64,000 bases of DNA, from the NCBI GenBank assembly GCA_036898135.1, contig CM072511.1, forward strand, positions 79,116,762 to 79,180,761. Reading direction: 5' to 3'. A program made the position numbers and the translations under genes. The DNA comes from Oncomelania hupensis (lineage: Eukaryota > Mollusca > Gastropoda > Littorinimorpha > Pomatiopsidae). The first letter of the stretch is position 1. Every line of letters starts with the position of its first letter. Below the pieces are notes generated by a model, which was given only the letters and a program-made list of their open reading frames with translations, had not been told where the DNA came from and searched no databases. Positions 32,017 through 44,974 of this stretch are shown here, one piece after another.

Positions 32017-32280
32017 AATGTTTTTTTTTCCCAGTGACTATAGTATGTGTAAACTAAATCATAGAGGTATGGAGGAGAGAGAGAGAGAGAGAGGGAGAAA
32101 GAGAGAGAGAGAGAGAGAGAGAGAAAGATAGTTATTTAATTTCTTAGCTGTTCTTGTTAATGAGTTGATTTTTTGATATAGTTAATTATTTACACGTGTT
32201 CAATAATATGCTCGTTTTGTTATTAATTTATTTCCAATGTCTAAATCACTTAGGTGGATAATAGACAATAAATGAGTAAC

Positions 32281-32297
32281 ACACACAACTATCCAAT
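32281..32297 (+). repeat. 17-bp direct repeat, right (LINE3 target duplication)
   Basis: Exact copy of 27239-27255. Confidence 0.75.
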
Positions 32298-33401
32298 CAC
32301 AGACAGACATCGAGGTACTGTAACGCATTAGGATTTTTTCACATACGCCAGAGTCTTCGTGGCTTAACAAACGTATTCCCTAGAACACTTTAACTTCAAA
32401 AAGTCATAGAACTATATAAAAAGAGCTTGATCTTGTTGATTAAAAAGATATACTGCAGCGTAGTAATGCTTTTTTTTCTGGGACCACCCCAAACTCTCAA
32501 CAAAAACAAATAAAACAAAAAGTCTCAAGCTTCAAAACAAATTGTGCTGAACTTCGAAAACCTCCGATTGTCAGTTCAGTTCGGTATTTTACTTTTACAT
32601 CTTCTTATTCAGGTTGATATTGGACAAATTGCCAAACTCAATACAAGACACTTGTTCGAACTAATTAAATGCTAAATCAAGCAGATTGCATTCTATAAAC
32701 ATCTGCTTCAGAATATCGACTTTAAATGAAAGATTAAAAATACTTCCATCTCACCCTCTCCACCACTTTCGCTCAACCCCTTCCTTAAATTACATAATAA
32801 TTCATTCATGAAATAACAATGACACGATGCAAAGTCCTCTAAGTCTCTTACCCTTGTCTTGCCCGAAGGTCAAGGAAACAGCAGTAACAAGTTAAAACCC
32901 CTACAGTCATAAAGCGGTATTACATGAGAAGCCCCTGACTCGTAAAATGAATATCACTCTTACAATAGGACACAGTCCTAGGCTGAGAAAGAGGTGGAGA
33001 ATAATAAATATGAATGAAGTTAGAAGCTAAAGAAAAGAGTGTATTACGAAGTCGTGGCGGTCTCTCTTCACGCTTGTGTTTCTCGTTCTAGACAAAAACC
33101 TAATTAGCACATAGCTTGGTAAAATCAGTTAATACTTAATATTATAATTTGACATAAACGAGATGATGTACATTAAATCTCCCTGTACAAAGGTACGGGT
33201 TATATATATACATACAGAGTTATTGAAAATCCCATCGCATTGTAAATTTTTTGTTAACATTATGTTTACTTACTGGCAATTGTTCTTGTTCTTTATCAAA
33301 ACATGTTCCAAACTAACCACAAAGCTATTCCGCTATAATATATATAGAACAATGATAATATAGAACAATCATAATATACAGAAAGAGAGGGAGAGAGAGA
33401 T

Positions 33402-33447
<46 letters not shown>

Positions 33448-33832
33448 GAGAGAGAATAGTAACTACATGAATAAGGTTTTAGTTCTAATACCCCTTCCGC
33501 TCTAACTAAAAGTTCTGATGGATATCATCAGGATGTTCTTAAAACCCAGAAAAGCATTCACCAGACCTTACGAAACTCCCACACAACTGACAGAATTTGC
33601 CCCGAGGACGTGGATTCCGTTTGCAGCTGTCCAGCCCTCTGTGGTAAGCTGTTCTAATACCTTGCTTTTTGTCGTCATTATTGGTCAGTGTGCATTATTT
33701 AACACAAACACGAATGCCAGTTCTTTAATCTCAATATAACAGGTTTTTGGTTCAAAGTGCATTTTATAGTTCAATATAATTATTTTTTTTTTTTTTAAAG
33801 TGCACTATATTTTTATTGTTAAAATCGTTCTT
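32298..33832. other. Stretch without recognised gene; (GA)n at 33386-33455
   Basis: A/T-rich sequence with an interrupted GA microsatellite and a poly-T run near 33785. No domain or repeat family recognised. Confidence 0.55.
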
Positions 33833-34425
33833 TTATAGCTCCTTCCAATATCAAGAGCTGCTCAATGCGCTGGCCAATACATAACTTAATTCGGGGCGCC
33901 CATTTGCAACCTTTGGGCGCATAGCCTGACGCCCAGATGACTGAGCGCAATCCTGGACGACCGGGGATGGGGAAAAGGGCCCAAGTACGTTATGGGTGTA
34001 TTTGTGTAGCCGGCAATTCCCCGTCTAGGACATGAGCGTAAGGATCTTTAAAGTCGGTGCGATGGGTGCCCAGACTAGACCTCGGTTTATACTCCCATCC
34101 AAAAGAGTAAATTTTTACATTAAGTTGGCTTTTTAAAATTTTATTTGATTTTTGACACTTTAATGTCCTTTTATCGGGAAATTCTGATGGTTGTAGCCGC
34201 AGCCTGTGGCGCGCCCAAACCCAACCTACCTAATATTAGATGCGGTTTTGAAATTTTGCTTGGGGAGCAAGCCGTAGTACCTGGAGAAAACCCCCGAGAC
34301 GTTGCCAGAGTCGAAGGTAAATAATATTCGGAGAAACATAACGCCCAGAAGCGGGATCGATCTTCCATCTGTCAGGCGCCAATGGTTTCTAGCCTGTGGA
34401 CAAGGCAACGCTCGCTTTTAACTTC
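33833..34425 (-). repeat. Composite SINE-like repeat
   Basis: On the minus strand the right part has a tRNA-like B box region (agatcgatcccgcttc) and the core tcgggggttttctccaggta, also found in the 7.3-kb SINE. The left part ends in the gagctgctca...gcgct tail module shared with 661-860 and 48785. A block around gatgactgagcgcaatcctggacgac is shared with 48865-48885. About 590 bp with no ORF. Confidence 0.7.
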
Positions 34426-34765
34426 TAAAGAAGCGTTTTAGCCAAAAACATGTACTGTGAACATGATTGTAACCTGCTTGACCTTGCATCTCCTTTTGTT
34501 CTGTAATGTCGTTTTCTGCAAAAACCGATTCAGATTTTGAGTTATCGCATATAAATCATGTCGTCTTGTTTTGTGTTGGTTGGATTTTATTGGTAAGACT
34601 GAATTTAGTGATTTGATTGAAGAAAGAGAACGTATTTTAATACATCAGTTTTAAAGAAGAATTTTCAAGAGGTTGCTTGTGAAAGTTTGTTTGAGTATTT
34701 AAGAGTAACAGGCTTGTTTTTTAAGATTTGAACCATTTTATAACATTTTAAGATAACGTCTCTCT

Positions 34766-34812
34766 GGTCCTGATTTGGCCCGGAATAGTCCGCTGGACCT
34801 AAAGCAATAATC
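34766..34812 (+). repeat. Shared 3'-end hairpin module
   Basis: ggtcctgatttggcccgga to ctggacctaaagcaataat. The GGTCC/GGACC ends can pair. Its reverse complement with few changes lies at 37232-37280. Probably the end of a dispersed SINE or LINE. Confidence 0.65.
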
Positions 34813-35321
34813 ATGTAAAGTACAGAAAGCCAGGTTTGTTTACATACGACACATAGTATATTAAAGATGGGGTCCTTTTCTGGATTCATGCCATTCTCAT
34901 AAATAATAACTTACAACAAAAAAAAAAACAAAGCTTTCTACAGTATCTTCCTGTGCAAATGAGGGAGAAACGGTTGCAATTGTTTTCCTCTGAGGATATT
35001 TGACTAATAATCCAGAGGCGTGGGGGGAGGGGGAGAGGAGTGTGGGCGTGGGGAATGAGTTGATGGGCGAATGGATGTTAGACTAAATGAATAAGTGAGT
35101 AAATATCTGACTGAATAAACTGAAATAACTGACGAAAGAATGGACAATGTGCGTTCGTGGCAGAGAAAAAATATGAACGAAATTATGACATTTCAGAGAA
35201 AACGTTAATTTTCATTACCAATTCATATTGAAAAAAACTCTTTTTTAATGCATTTTGATCTTATGGACATCATTGTCATTCCAGAGATAAAAGCACAATT
35301 TTTAAACATTTTAAAAAACTG

Positions 35322-35403
<82 letters not shown>

Positions 35404-35635
35404 AGAGATTGTGTTTAGCTTGCTGTTGTACTGAAGAGAGGGGTGTTCTATTGCCTTGTTATATTTCTTTATTCTCTTTGTCATGTATTCACAGTGACAC
35501 AAATTATTTTCCCTGGAATAAAGATGTTTTGACTTGACTTGACTTGGCTTGATGATAATAACGGTGATGAGGTTGGATGCGGAGAAGAAGAAGAAGAAGA
35601 AGAAGAAGAAGAAGAAGATGGTGGTGATGATGATA

Positions 35636-35690
<55 letters not shown>

Positions 35691-36297
35691 GGTCGATTAT
35701 AACAATGACAAAGGAGGTCTCCCGAGCATCCGTCTGCCATTTCAATTAACACAAAAATACCCAAACCCCTGAACTTCCTAAACACCTGAACTTTGAAGAG
35801 GTTTATCATCAAGACAGTTAAACGGTATCGAGCGAAAGGTAAATGTCCTGGAGGAAACACGACTGAAGCCCCTTCAAAACGTGCCAGAGCGCAAGGTCCT
35901 GTACCAAGCAAGGAAAACAACATATTTAGCAAAACCTTCTATTTATCCACTCAAACAAACATAGACGGACTCACGCGGACACAAACACACACCCACATGC
36001 ACATATCTAGGGACAAAAATACCAGACGGACATGTCTTTTCATAACTCTATCTCTTTCTCGCACGTTCTTTCTTTCTCTCACACACACGCATCCACCAAG
36101 ATATACCCATAAACACACACACACACACACACGCACACACAATATTTACCACTGACATTTAAAACCAATGCACTGCTCTACGCACCTAATGATCAAACAA
36201 AATTGACACAATGGAAAAGAAGGCTGTTTTTTTTTTTTTTTACATAAATTAATGTAAGGCAAGGCAAGGCAAAAGTTTTATTACAGCCCTTTGAGTG
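34813..36297. other. Microsatellite-rich stretch without gene
   Basis: (GAT)n at 35323-35402. A probable LINE 3' end at about 35500-35552, with ggaataaag and a (TTGAC)n tail. (AAG)n(GAT)n at 35583-35690. CA-rich runs near 35985-36140. A (GGCAA)n block near 36255-36272 looks like the minus-strand tail of another LINE. No coding gene seen. Confidence 0.65.
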
Positions 36298-36988
36298 TGT
36301 TACGTTGAAACGCGCACGATAGTTCGTGTGTGACGCGCGCGATAGATCTGATCGTTTTATTTTGTAAAGCATGCAATAACAGAGTGTATTTACCTTTGAT
36401 GTGATTTTGCGTTGTAAGAAGAAGCTTTGTATAATGTTGATAATTTTAATTGGTCGATATTATTTGAGAATTTTCTAGAGTTGGTTGTTTACTATCGTTC
36501 GAAGCGTGTGGATAATTCTAGTGGTAACTAGAGACGCTTCAATATGGTTGTATGATGTGAGACAGTGATGACAAAAATTGTTCTGATTGGTTTAAATTGT
36601 GTCTTGCCCGAATGTTCTTTCTTACTCTGGAGTGTAGAGAGACTATATATGTACCGCACTGTTTGAGTTGAGAGAGGATTGTAAAGTGAAAAGTTGAGAG
36701 TGGAAAAAGCGATTGTATGCAGTTGTTGATGTTCGATGAATATAGTTGGAAAACTACATACGACGACTTTCTGCCTTGTTGTTGAATAAACAGGTTTCGT
36801 GGATAAACGAATCCGAGTTACACTTATCAGGAGGATTCTAGCATTGGGGCTGAATCAACTACTGATAACAACAACGCAAAATTAAATCAAAGGTAAATAC
36901 ACTCTGTTATTGCATGCTTTGCAAAATAAAACGATCAGATCTATCGCGCGCGTCACACACGAACTATCGTGCGCGTTTCAACGTAACA
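36298..36988 (+). mobile_element. Aberrant LTR insertion with inverted LTR end
   Basis: 36298-36870 is an LTR related to those of the 20-25 kb element (TGTTACGTTGAAACGCG start, TATA-like ctatatat near 36645), lacking about the last 27 bases. 36871-36988 is an inverted copy of its first 118 bases (about 3 mismatches to 36298-36415). The unit therefore begins TGTTACG and ends CGTAACA. GAGTG stands on both sides (36293-36297, 36989-36993), a 5-bp target duplication around the whole palindromic unit. Confidence 0.9.
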
Positions 36989-39272
36989 GAGTGGCAAAAC
37001 AAAACAAAAAAAACATACTGCAAAATTGTATAACTTGACATTTTCAATACTCAGTCATAACAATATCAAACGAGAGAGAGAGAAGAAGTCGTTGTATCAA
37101 TTTTTTATTCATCAGATTAACATAAGTTGTACTGAAGAAGAAGGAGAAGAAGAAGAAGAAGAAGATGATGAGGAGGAGGAAGAAAAAGAGGAGGAGGAAG
37201 AAGAAGTGGAGGATTGATTGATTGATTTATTGTTGCTTTAGGTCCAGCGGACTCTTCCGAGCCAAATCAGGACCGGACAACCCCCGATCCGCATAAAAGA
37301 TCTGCCGAAACAACCCTAGTGGGAAAATTGAATGCCCTCCACCGGCCAGTCACTTTACAATAAAGACATCCCACGCGGGGGACGTCTGAGGGTTGACCTC
37401 AACTACGCGAACACCCCGGTTACAAAAACAAAATAGAATACAACCATCATTATAAATCATCAACAAAACACATACATATAAAATGCCTATAGTGCGAAAT
37501 AATACAATCATAGGAAGCCCTAGTGACCACCCGGCAGAAAGCGTCCAACACTCCCAAGCTGATCCAACAGACCTCATACACAAACAAGGAGTCTTGTCCA
37601 GGAAGAGTTTTCAAGAAAAAAGGTAGGTCATTGATCTAGCGAAGAAGAAGAAAGTATAGCAGAGTGATAGGACAGATCAGGAATGGGAAAGAGCAAATGA
37701 TGAAGACAGCGACAGTGGGAATTTAAAGCACTAAATTTCCAGAAAGTGGGGATACTATTTATACTGAAACCCCCGGCACTCCAACGGGGGGAACTGTTGC
37801 CGCAGTGAATTAGTCATGCCTACAAAGGCAAGACAGGTTTTCAACTGGGGCTTTCACTGTTCCCTTTATAGGTTAGAACAATCTACAGTGACAAGATTGC
37901 TGATGACCCCAAGGGGTAGAAGTGGAGGATGGGGAGATACCTAGAACAAGAAGAAAAAAATAACACAGTTTGAAAAATACACTGGGTTTTAAACATACTA
38001 CCGGAAAGTAGAACAGCGTCCCGAATATTTCCAAAAAAGCAATGACCGAGAACTTTAAAGGGAGTTATTTAAACCTCTAAAAATGTCAGCCCAAACATAT
38101 AATAAAACCCTTTAAGCGAGGCTTAGAAACAGTAAGCTCCAAACGTACTTCAACTAGTCACAAATAGCTAAGAACTGTAAAACTCAAACTATACGAAAAA
38201 GCACGAGTAAAATGAGGCAGTCAGAAAACATATACGCATATATAGAGAGAAAGAGAAAAAAAAAGCTTTAAACTCAAAGGTACAAAACTTTAAGAGTAAC
38301 CAACAGTCTAAAGACACGAAGTCAGCTTGTTAAGGCAGTTCAAGAAACGTAGACATCTCAGGCTTAAGACCCCCACTGGTCGTGTTGGACCGTGGCCATA
38401 CAAGCTGTGACTGTCCACGCTATCCCCCAGAGAACACTGGTCATTGGCCAAGAATGTGGTTAAGACCAGCAAGACTTACAACGAAAGGGAAGAGGGACCA
38501 CACAAATTATACTTTGGCTGATGGCCAAACGTCTTGACCAATTATTGTTGAAGATGTTGGAAAGTATGTGAGAAGTTAATGACAGTAGTGGCGGGTGGGG
38601 AAAGAGAGGTAGGGATGGAGGGAGAGAGAGACAGATAGAGAGAAATGAAGGGAGAGATGGAGGTGTGGGGAGGAGGGTGTTGCAATGACACTGGTCTTGT
38701 GATCAGAAAAGATAAATGTATCTAAAAAAAAAATGTTAAAAGTGTTACAGTACCTTTAGTAATGTCAACCATCCAAGTATTATCTATCGCTTGATGTTGC
38801 TTAACATATAACTTTTCTAGCGTTTTGCCCAGACAAGTACGTTACTGAGGCCACCTTCTGAATAAATATTTTTTAAACCAAATATTTCTAAAGCAACACA
38901 ACACTTTATGAGAGAAGATACTGGTTAAAGTTAAGGGGACTGATATCAATTCAATAGTTGAGGTGAATGGGGTTCAAATTAGTACACATTTATGTTTTGC
39001 GGTCATAATAAATTATTTTGATGATGTGAGTGATGTTTATGGTTCACGTCGGTCGTGACGATGCTGATGGAAGTAGCAATGATGATGATGGTAATGATAA
39101 TGATGACGATGATGAGGAGGAGGAGGAGGAGAAGGAGGAGGAGGATCATGATTATCATCATGATCATGATGATCATGATGATCAGGATGATCAGGATGAG
39201 AAACAGAGATTGTGTTTATTATTTTGATGATGCGAGTGGTATTTATTGTTCACGTTGGTGATGGAAGTAGCA

Positions 39273-39322
<50 letters not shown>

Positions 39323-39342
39323 GATGATGATGATGATGGTGG

Positions 39343-39397
<55 letters not shown>

Positions 39398-40372
39398 AAA
39401 GAGAAGAAGGTAGAAAGCTTGTATTTTATGAGAGTCAGAAATGTTTGAAACTTTCAAAACTTGAAAAGAAATATACGGTTGTCCCGCTGTTGTTGTTTTA
39501 ACGTCAAATAAGATCAACTCCGGGTTTCATAAAACTATATTTTTATATTAATAAATACATAAATAAAAACTTCCAGTGCATGACTCAACATTTTCCTGTA
39601 AAACCTGAAAACTACAAAAGAGTTCTGTCATTAATTAAGAAAATAGGTCACGCCTAAAACGATCTTCCATGGGTTCTTCACAAAAACCGCATATAATTAA
39701 TATATTAATAAGAACATTTGCAACTTAAGAAAGCCAAACCCACATTAGCATAAGTCTGCCCCTCAGGGTGATGGTACTCCCATTTCCAGCCAAACTTTAC
39801 CCCTCGGCGTCTCCGGTTCAAATCCTGCAAATTCTACTATACACTAATCCCTCGTCAGGCACCGAGCTTAAAACTCTAATTCTTAAACCCTAAGTGTAAA
39901 TAGCACCAGCGATAGAACTTAATGTCGTTTGTCATTAACAATTATTACAGCTGCCGATGTTAATTACGCTCCATTATTTGAGATTGAACGGAGGGGGGGA
40001 GGGGTAGTTATGGGTACTAATGAAACAGAAAAAAAGAAAGAAAAGGAAAGATAGAAAGAGGGAAAAATAAAAAAAGAGAAACAAAGAAAGAAACAAAATT
40101 TTTAAAAAAAAGAAAGAAAACAAAAGAAAACAAAAAAAAGGAAATTAAACAAAAAAAAAAGAAATAAAGAAAGAATGGCATTCAGTTTAAAACCAATATG
40201 TTTTTGCATCTACATAGGTCCTCTGGTGTTTTCGTTTAAATTCGCTTTCATTTAAAACACGTTCTTCGTTTTCCCAAAGTCAGTCAACATCCCCACTTCC
40301 CAAGGCGGCATCACTTACTCCCTTATATAATATAACGAGAGAGTCAAAAGAGAGGTGCTCCTTAACACACAT

Positions 40373-40428
<56 letters not shown>

Positions 40429-41034
40429 CTTTAACTTATACTCCTTATTTTTCCGCTGAATGTTTTAAGTTTTTCTTTCCTCTAGTAATCTCACGATCTA
40501 TTATTCTACTGTTTATTCCTTCTCCCCTCACAAGCTTTGAACCCTCTCTACCCTGGTTTCTTCTTTCTTCTTCTTCTTCTTCTTCTTCTTCTTCTTCTTC
40601 TTCTTCTTCTTCTTCTTCTTCTTCTTCTTCTTCTTCTCCTCCTTCTCCTTTCATCGTTGTTCTATTACACACAACTGTATTATCGTTTTTGATTCCTAGA
40701 CAAAAATTGATTATGAGGGGTTTTCACCCTAGCTTCTTTGTTTCTTTTTTTTCTTGTTGGTTGAAGTTTGTATTTCTTTAAAAATATTTTCTTATTCCCA
40801 AACATACCGACACATTTTTTTGTCGCTATCATTCAGAGAAAAAAAGAAAGAATTATTTTCCCCTCCATCTCCCTCTCTCGCCCTCCTTCCTCTTCTCTCC
40901 AACCTTTGATTTCTAATGGCTTCTTCGCTTTCCGACTTGACATACACATCTTCCGTTCCACCCACCCCCTTCCACCCTTCTTCCCTCCTTTTATTCCTCT
41001 CTCTCTCTCTCTCTCTCCCTCCCTCCCTCCCTCC

Positions 41035-41078
<44 letters not shown>

Positions 41079-41269
41079 CTCTCATTCGGCTTATGAAACA
41101 AAAGATTTCATCAAAGCTCGTTACGTCCCACTCTGATCCTTCCTTTCAGTTTTCATGTATTATTTCATTACCTCTTGTCCCTGTTTCCTACACTGCATTT
41201 CACACACCCCTCAATCTACCCTCCCTCATCCCCACGCATTCACCCCCACCCCTTCACCCCACTGCCTCA
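36989..41269. other. Gene-free stretch with microsatellites
   Basis: GAA/GAG-rich 37134-37212. Minus-strand SINE/LINE end at 37232-37285 with an (AATC)n tail. GAT/GAG-rich 39060-39200 and (GAT)n 39270-39398. A-rich 40020-40170. (CA)n 40375-40427. (CTT)n 40561-40637. CT/CCCT repeats 40999-41077. No gene or conserved domain recognised. Confidence 0.6.
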
Positions 41270-41274
41270 CTCAA

Positions 41275-42703
41275 TGTCACGATAGGCTAGATGGACCCAG
41301 CCCTAAGGCTTCATGCCTCTAACACTTCATCCTGCTTTGGCGTTTGTAACTTAAAGTTGCTGCCTAGCAGACGACAGAAGTCAGAAGTGTGCTAAGCATG
41401 TGTAAACTAACTCTCGCTAAGCTAGGCAGTGGCCTCATCCAGCTGACGTATAGCCAGAGGCCAGGTAGCTAGGAGGCGCTCAGGTATCACAAGATTTCGG
41501 CTGACCACACGGTTAGGTAGCCATTCTTTGTCTAAATCTCAACTGAGAAGGATGCACGCTGAAAGATCTCTCTAGCAGAAGACTAAGCAGGTGACAGGGG
41601 AAATTCATTCATCACAGCCACAGCCTGACATTGTCAAAAAGGTAAACGATCAATCCTTTGTTTCATCGCGATTTATTGATATTATTATTGGATTATGTTT
41701 GTGAAAGTCTTGCCATGTTTTATGATTGTGAATGTTAGTCAAACTTTGCTTGACCACGTGGCTGACCCGCCACCGGTTTTCGAAACTACGAGGTAGCCCC
41801 ACTGTCCAACTGTTGTTTTCTCCTATGTGTATTATTGCAGACCAGTGGCTGTACCGGAGAATGTGTATATTATTAATTACTTCTCCCTGTGTATAGGTTA
41901 GCCATGATATGTATATGTACAGGAATTATGTTGCAGATGCCAGTGGACCACGGACGTAGAAGATTGTTCGTATATTGTTTGTATAAGTGGGCGCGATCAC
42001 TGAGGGCTGGTCCTGCCAACATTGAGACGCTCTGCACACCCTTAGTATACAAGGCGTTGCAAAAACTCGTTTTATGTTTTGCAGACGAGCAGGCTTGTTG
42101 GTACGATGCTGGAGATAGACCACTGAGAGTCAACCCTGACGTTCGGCCTGCAGTGGAGCATCGAGCACTGAGCTCCGATAGCCCAATGGTCAAAAACCAT
42201 CACCACACCTCAACGAAACAGCTAAGTGCAAGAAGAAACGCACTAACACTGATATAGAAGGACTGTGCTGTAGTCCACTCTCCTGAAAACGAACAGCCAA
42301 CCAGAACAAATAGCCCAATGATGAGACACTAGCAAATATCGAGAACAGTAGCAGCTTAGACCCATCAAGGAGCGAACTACTCGAAGTAAATTTGGACATT
42401 TAAGTTAATAGAGTGTTTAGAGAATTATGTATAGAGTAGAGGAAATAAATGTGTGATATTTCCTGTTAACAAGTGGTTGGACTACCTATGTTTCACAGCC
42501 GTGCGAGAGCTAGTGTGTCAGTGAATCTTTTAACATGTTCTCCCTATCTCTACAACCCTATCCCCACACAGACCGGGCTAAACATATAAATGTATTAGGA
42601 TTATTCATAGGGTGCTTATACTAGCCGATCCCCGCAGACGAAAGACGAGTGGGTAACAGCATTCCATTGTGCAGAGCCCAGCAACAATAGACCCACCGTC
42701 ACA
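41275..42703 (+). mobile_element. Solo LTR, 1429 bp
   Basis: Starts TGTCACGATAG and ends CCACCGTCACA (TG...CA with inverted ends), flanked by CTCAA on both sides (41270-41274, 42704-42708). No internal region. Its homologue lies inverted at 46806-48252. A GT...AG interval (41642-41840) with a good acceptor (gtattattgcag) is conserved in the other copy. AATAAA near 42448. The 122-codon frame at 41889 is not recognised. Confidence 0.85.
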
Positions 42704-42708
42704 CTCAA

Positions 42709-43638
42709 TCCCAGAGAGAAAACCAAATTTCATGACAGCATCATACTCACCTCTTTCTCAATCTACGCCCTAACAAAGAACGTTTCGGAGAATCCCAGGG
42801 TGACTTAAGCCAATGGAGGTACAGCAAGCAGCACAGAAAGGGAGGCAATAAGTCAGCCCCTGCTTATTGGGAGTTATTTCTGTCAAACAAGGGATTGGAG
42901 CCAACAGCGTCATCGCGGTTTCAGATAGCGCGGAAGCATTTTTTCCCTTTAAAATCCACCGTTAAACACCAGCTGCTAGGATGGAACAGCAAGCGCTCTC
43001 TAGCTCTAATTCAATGAGCTCAGAATAGAGAAGTTGAACTTTTGACAAAAATAAAATAAAATAATGCACAAACAAATTTATTTCTATGAAATATTCCAGG
43101 TAGAGCCGTGTGCTTTTGTTGTTGAAAAAGCTGGATACTCGAAAAGTATTATTTATTTAATCGAACAATTTTCAAACGCAGCAGTTTTGTTTCTGTTCGA
43201 ATCAACTCAACTTGCAGAATTCCATATTGCCATGTTCGAAATCGTGATACAACTATCTGTTTATTAACAGTCACATAGTTTGGGTATTCATATGTCAGTC
43301 CAGATGACTGGCTGAACTGCATTACTTTCATAAATAATCAACCAGTGACGGAGTTCCTATGCCTTTCAGTTTACTGCCAGATTGTACAACTCGATATAAC
43401 TATCACATACATTCAACTAATACAATTCTAATTAACGCAAAACCTGTCAAGAGCGTTTCACATCCATTAACACGACACAGAGTAAGCATTTCAAGGAAAA
43501 ACAAATACTTTTGTGGCTTATTTTGTTGTCGTTGTTGTTTATGTTTGTTTGCCTGTTGACGTGCCTTGATTTAACTGGATCTACGTTTGAGACCAAGGGG
43601 AAAGAAGTCCCGGATTCTGGCTGTGATTAATTTAATTT
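42709..43638. other. Stretch without recognised gene
   Basis: No open frame above 67 codons and no recognised repeat. Confidence 0.5.
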
Positions 43639-43639
43639 A

Positions 43640-44581
43640 CAGTACGTCAAGGATGCCTACTCTCTCCAACAATCTTCAACATCTTCCTAGAGCGCATCAT
43701 GTCAGATGCTCTTGCAGATCACGAAGGCACAGTCAGCATAGGGGGCAGAGCAATCTCCAATCTTCGTTTTGCGGATGATATTGATGGATTGGCTGGAGAG
43801 GAACAAGAACTTGAACAGCTTGTACAGAGGCTTGACACCACCTCCAGAGCTTATGGAATGGAAATAAGTGCAGAGAAGACCAAAATGATGACCAACAACA
43901 CCAATGGCATCAACACGGACATCAAAGTACAAGGCCAATCCCTCAACACAGTGCACAGCTTCAAATATTTAGGAGCCATTGTGTCAGACAATGGGTCTCG
44001 ACAGGAAGTCCTCTCCAGGATCGCACAAACAACTGCTGCCCTGACAAGGTTGAAGCCCATTTGGAAAGACAGAACCATCAGTCTACATTCCAAAGTAAGA
44101 CTGCTGCGCTCTCTGGTCATCTCCATCTTCCTATATGCTTGCGAAGCATGGACCCTCACAGCAGATCTCCAACGAAGAATACAAAGCATGGAGATGAGGT
44201 GCTACAGAAGACTTCTGTGCATTTCCTATACCCAACACATCACCAACGACGAAGTCCGACAGACCATCACACAAGCCATTGGACAACACGATGACCTGCT
44301 CACAGTGGTGAAGAAACGGAAACTCCGATGGTATGGCCACGTCACCAGATCATCAGGCCTTGCAAAGACCATTCTGCAAGGCACAGTGCAAGGAGGTAGA
44401 AGAAGGGGGAGACCGAAAAAGAGGTGGGAGGACAACATTCGAGAATGGACTGGTTTGACACTGAGCGAAGCCATGAGGGCTGCTGAGGACAGAGAAAGAT
44501 GGAGTATGCTGGTTAAACGATCATCTGTGGTGCCCCTACGACCTTCGGGTTATGGGACAGGATAGGATAGGATAGGATAGG
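43640..44581 (+). pseudogene. RTE-like LINE copy C (RT C-terminal half)
   Basis: The best-preserved copy of the family, truncated just upstream of RQGCLLSP. An uninterrupted 288-codon frame (43699-44565) contains NLRFADDIDGL (FADD 43768-43779), ISAEKTKMMT, VHSFKYLGAIVSDNGSR, a CEAWTLTADLQRRIQSMEMR block and the basic C-terminal LRWYGHVTRSSG...RGRPKKRWEDNIREWTG. The 3' tail is (GGATA)n. An 8-bp duplication acagtacg (43639-43646, 44582-44589) flanks it, overlapping by microhomology at the 5' junction. The frame would give an incomplete RT lacking fingers and endonuclease. Confidence 0.9.
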
Positions 44582-44589
44582 ACAGTACG

Positions 44590-44974
44590 ATCGTCACATT
44601 CTATTTAAGATCGCCACACATTGAATGTTGTAACACTTTTTTTCTTACTGAAAACCCTTGCAGTCAAAATGGCGTTACTGAGTGATATAATAAAGAACAT
44701 TCCATAATGCCACCAATGCGTGTAGTGTAAACAAACACAAACTACCCCAAAACAATGAAGATCACTGAAGCACAACCAACGGTGACGAAATCGCACTGAT
44801 TAAGCAGCGGGTAATGCAATACCGAAGAAGTGACCACAAAATAAAGAGCCCTTGATCCAGTCCTTGTACGCTATTACTATAATCAACCAAAGCAAAAGGG
44901 ATTACTGTTTTCCGTTATTTATAGTAGACCTACTAGCAGTCTATATACACCAATCTACATAAACATACCTGTAA
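44590..44974. other. Stretch without recognised gene
   Basis: No feature seen. Confidence 0.5.

Larger units (their letters stand above)
27256..32280 (+). mobile_element. LINE3: esterase-ORF1 plus EN-RT-RNase H LINE
   Basis: 5025 bp between exact 17-bp repeats. It holds a 5'-truncated ORF1 with an SGNH-esterase domain, a 415-base A/T-rich spacer with (GA)n (28219-28283), and a four-times frameshifted ORF2 with endonuclease, RT and RNase H as in the I/Nimb group. A short 3' UTR has a second (GA)n run (32073-32128) and ends near aataaatgagtaac. ORF1 has clearly higher G+C than ORF2. The alternative is that ORF1 belongs to another element and the 17-bp match is chance. Confidence 0.75.

Noticed and set aside
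36298..36988. DNA transposon with 118-bp terminal inverted repeats
   Set aside because: The left arm continues as a complete LTR homologous to those at 20 and 25 kb (TATA box and AATAAA included), so it is an LTR with an inverted fragment.
41889..42257. 122-codon ORF as a host gene
   Set aside because: It lies wholly within the 1429-bp solo LTR, and its diverged homologue at 47-48 kb does not keep the frame.
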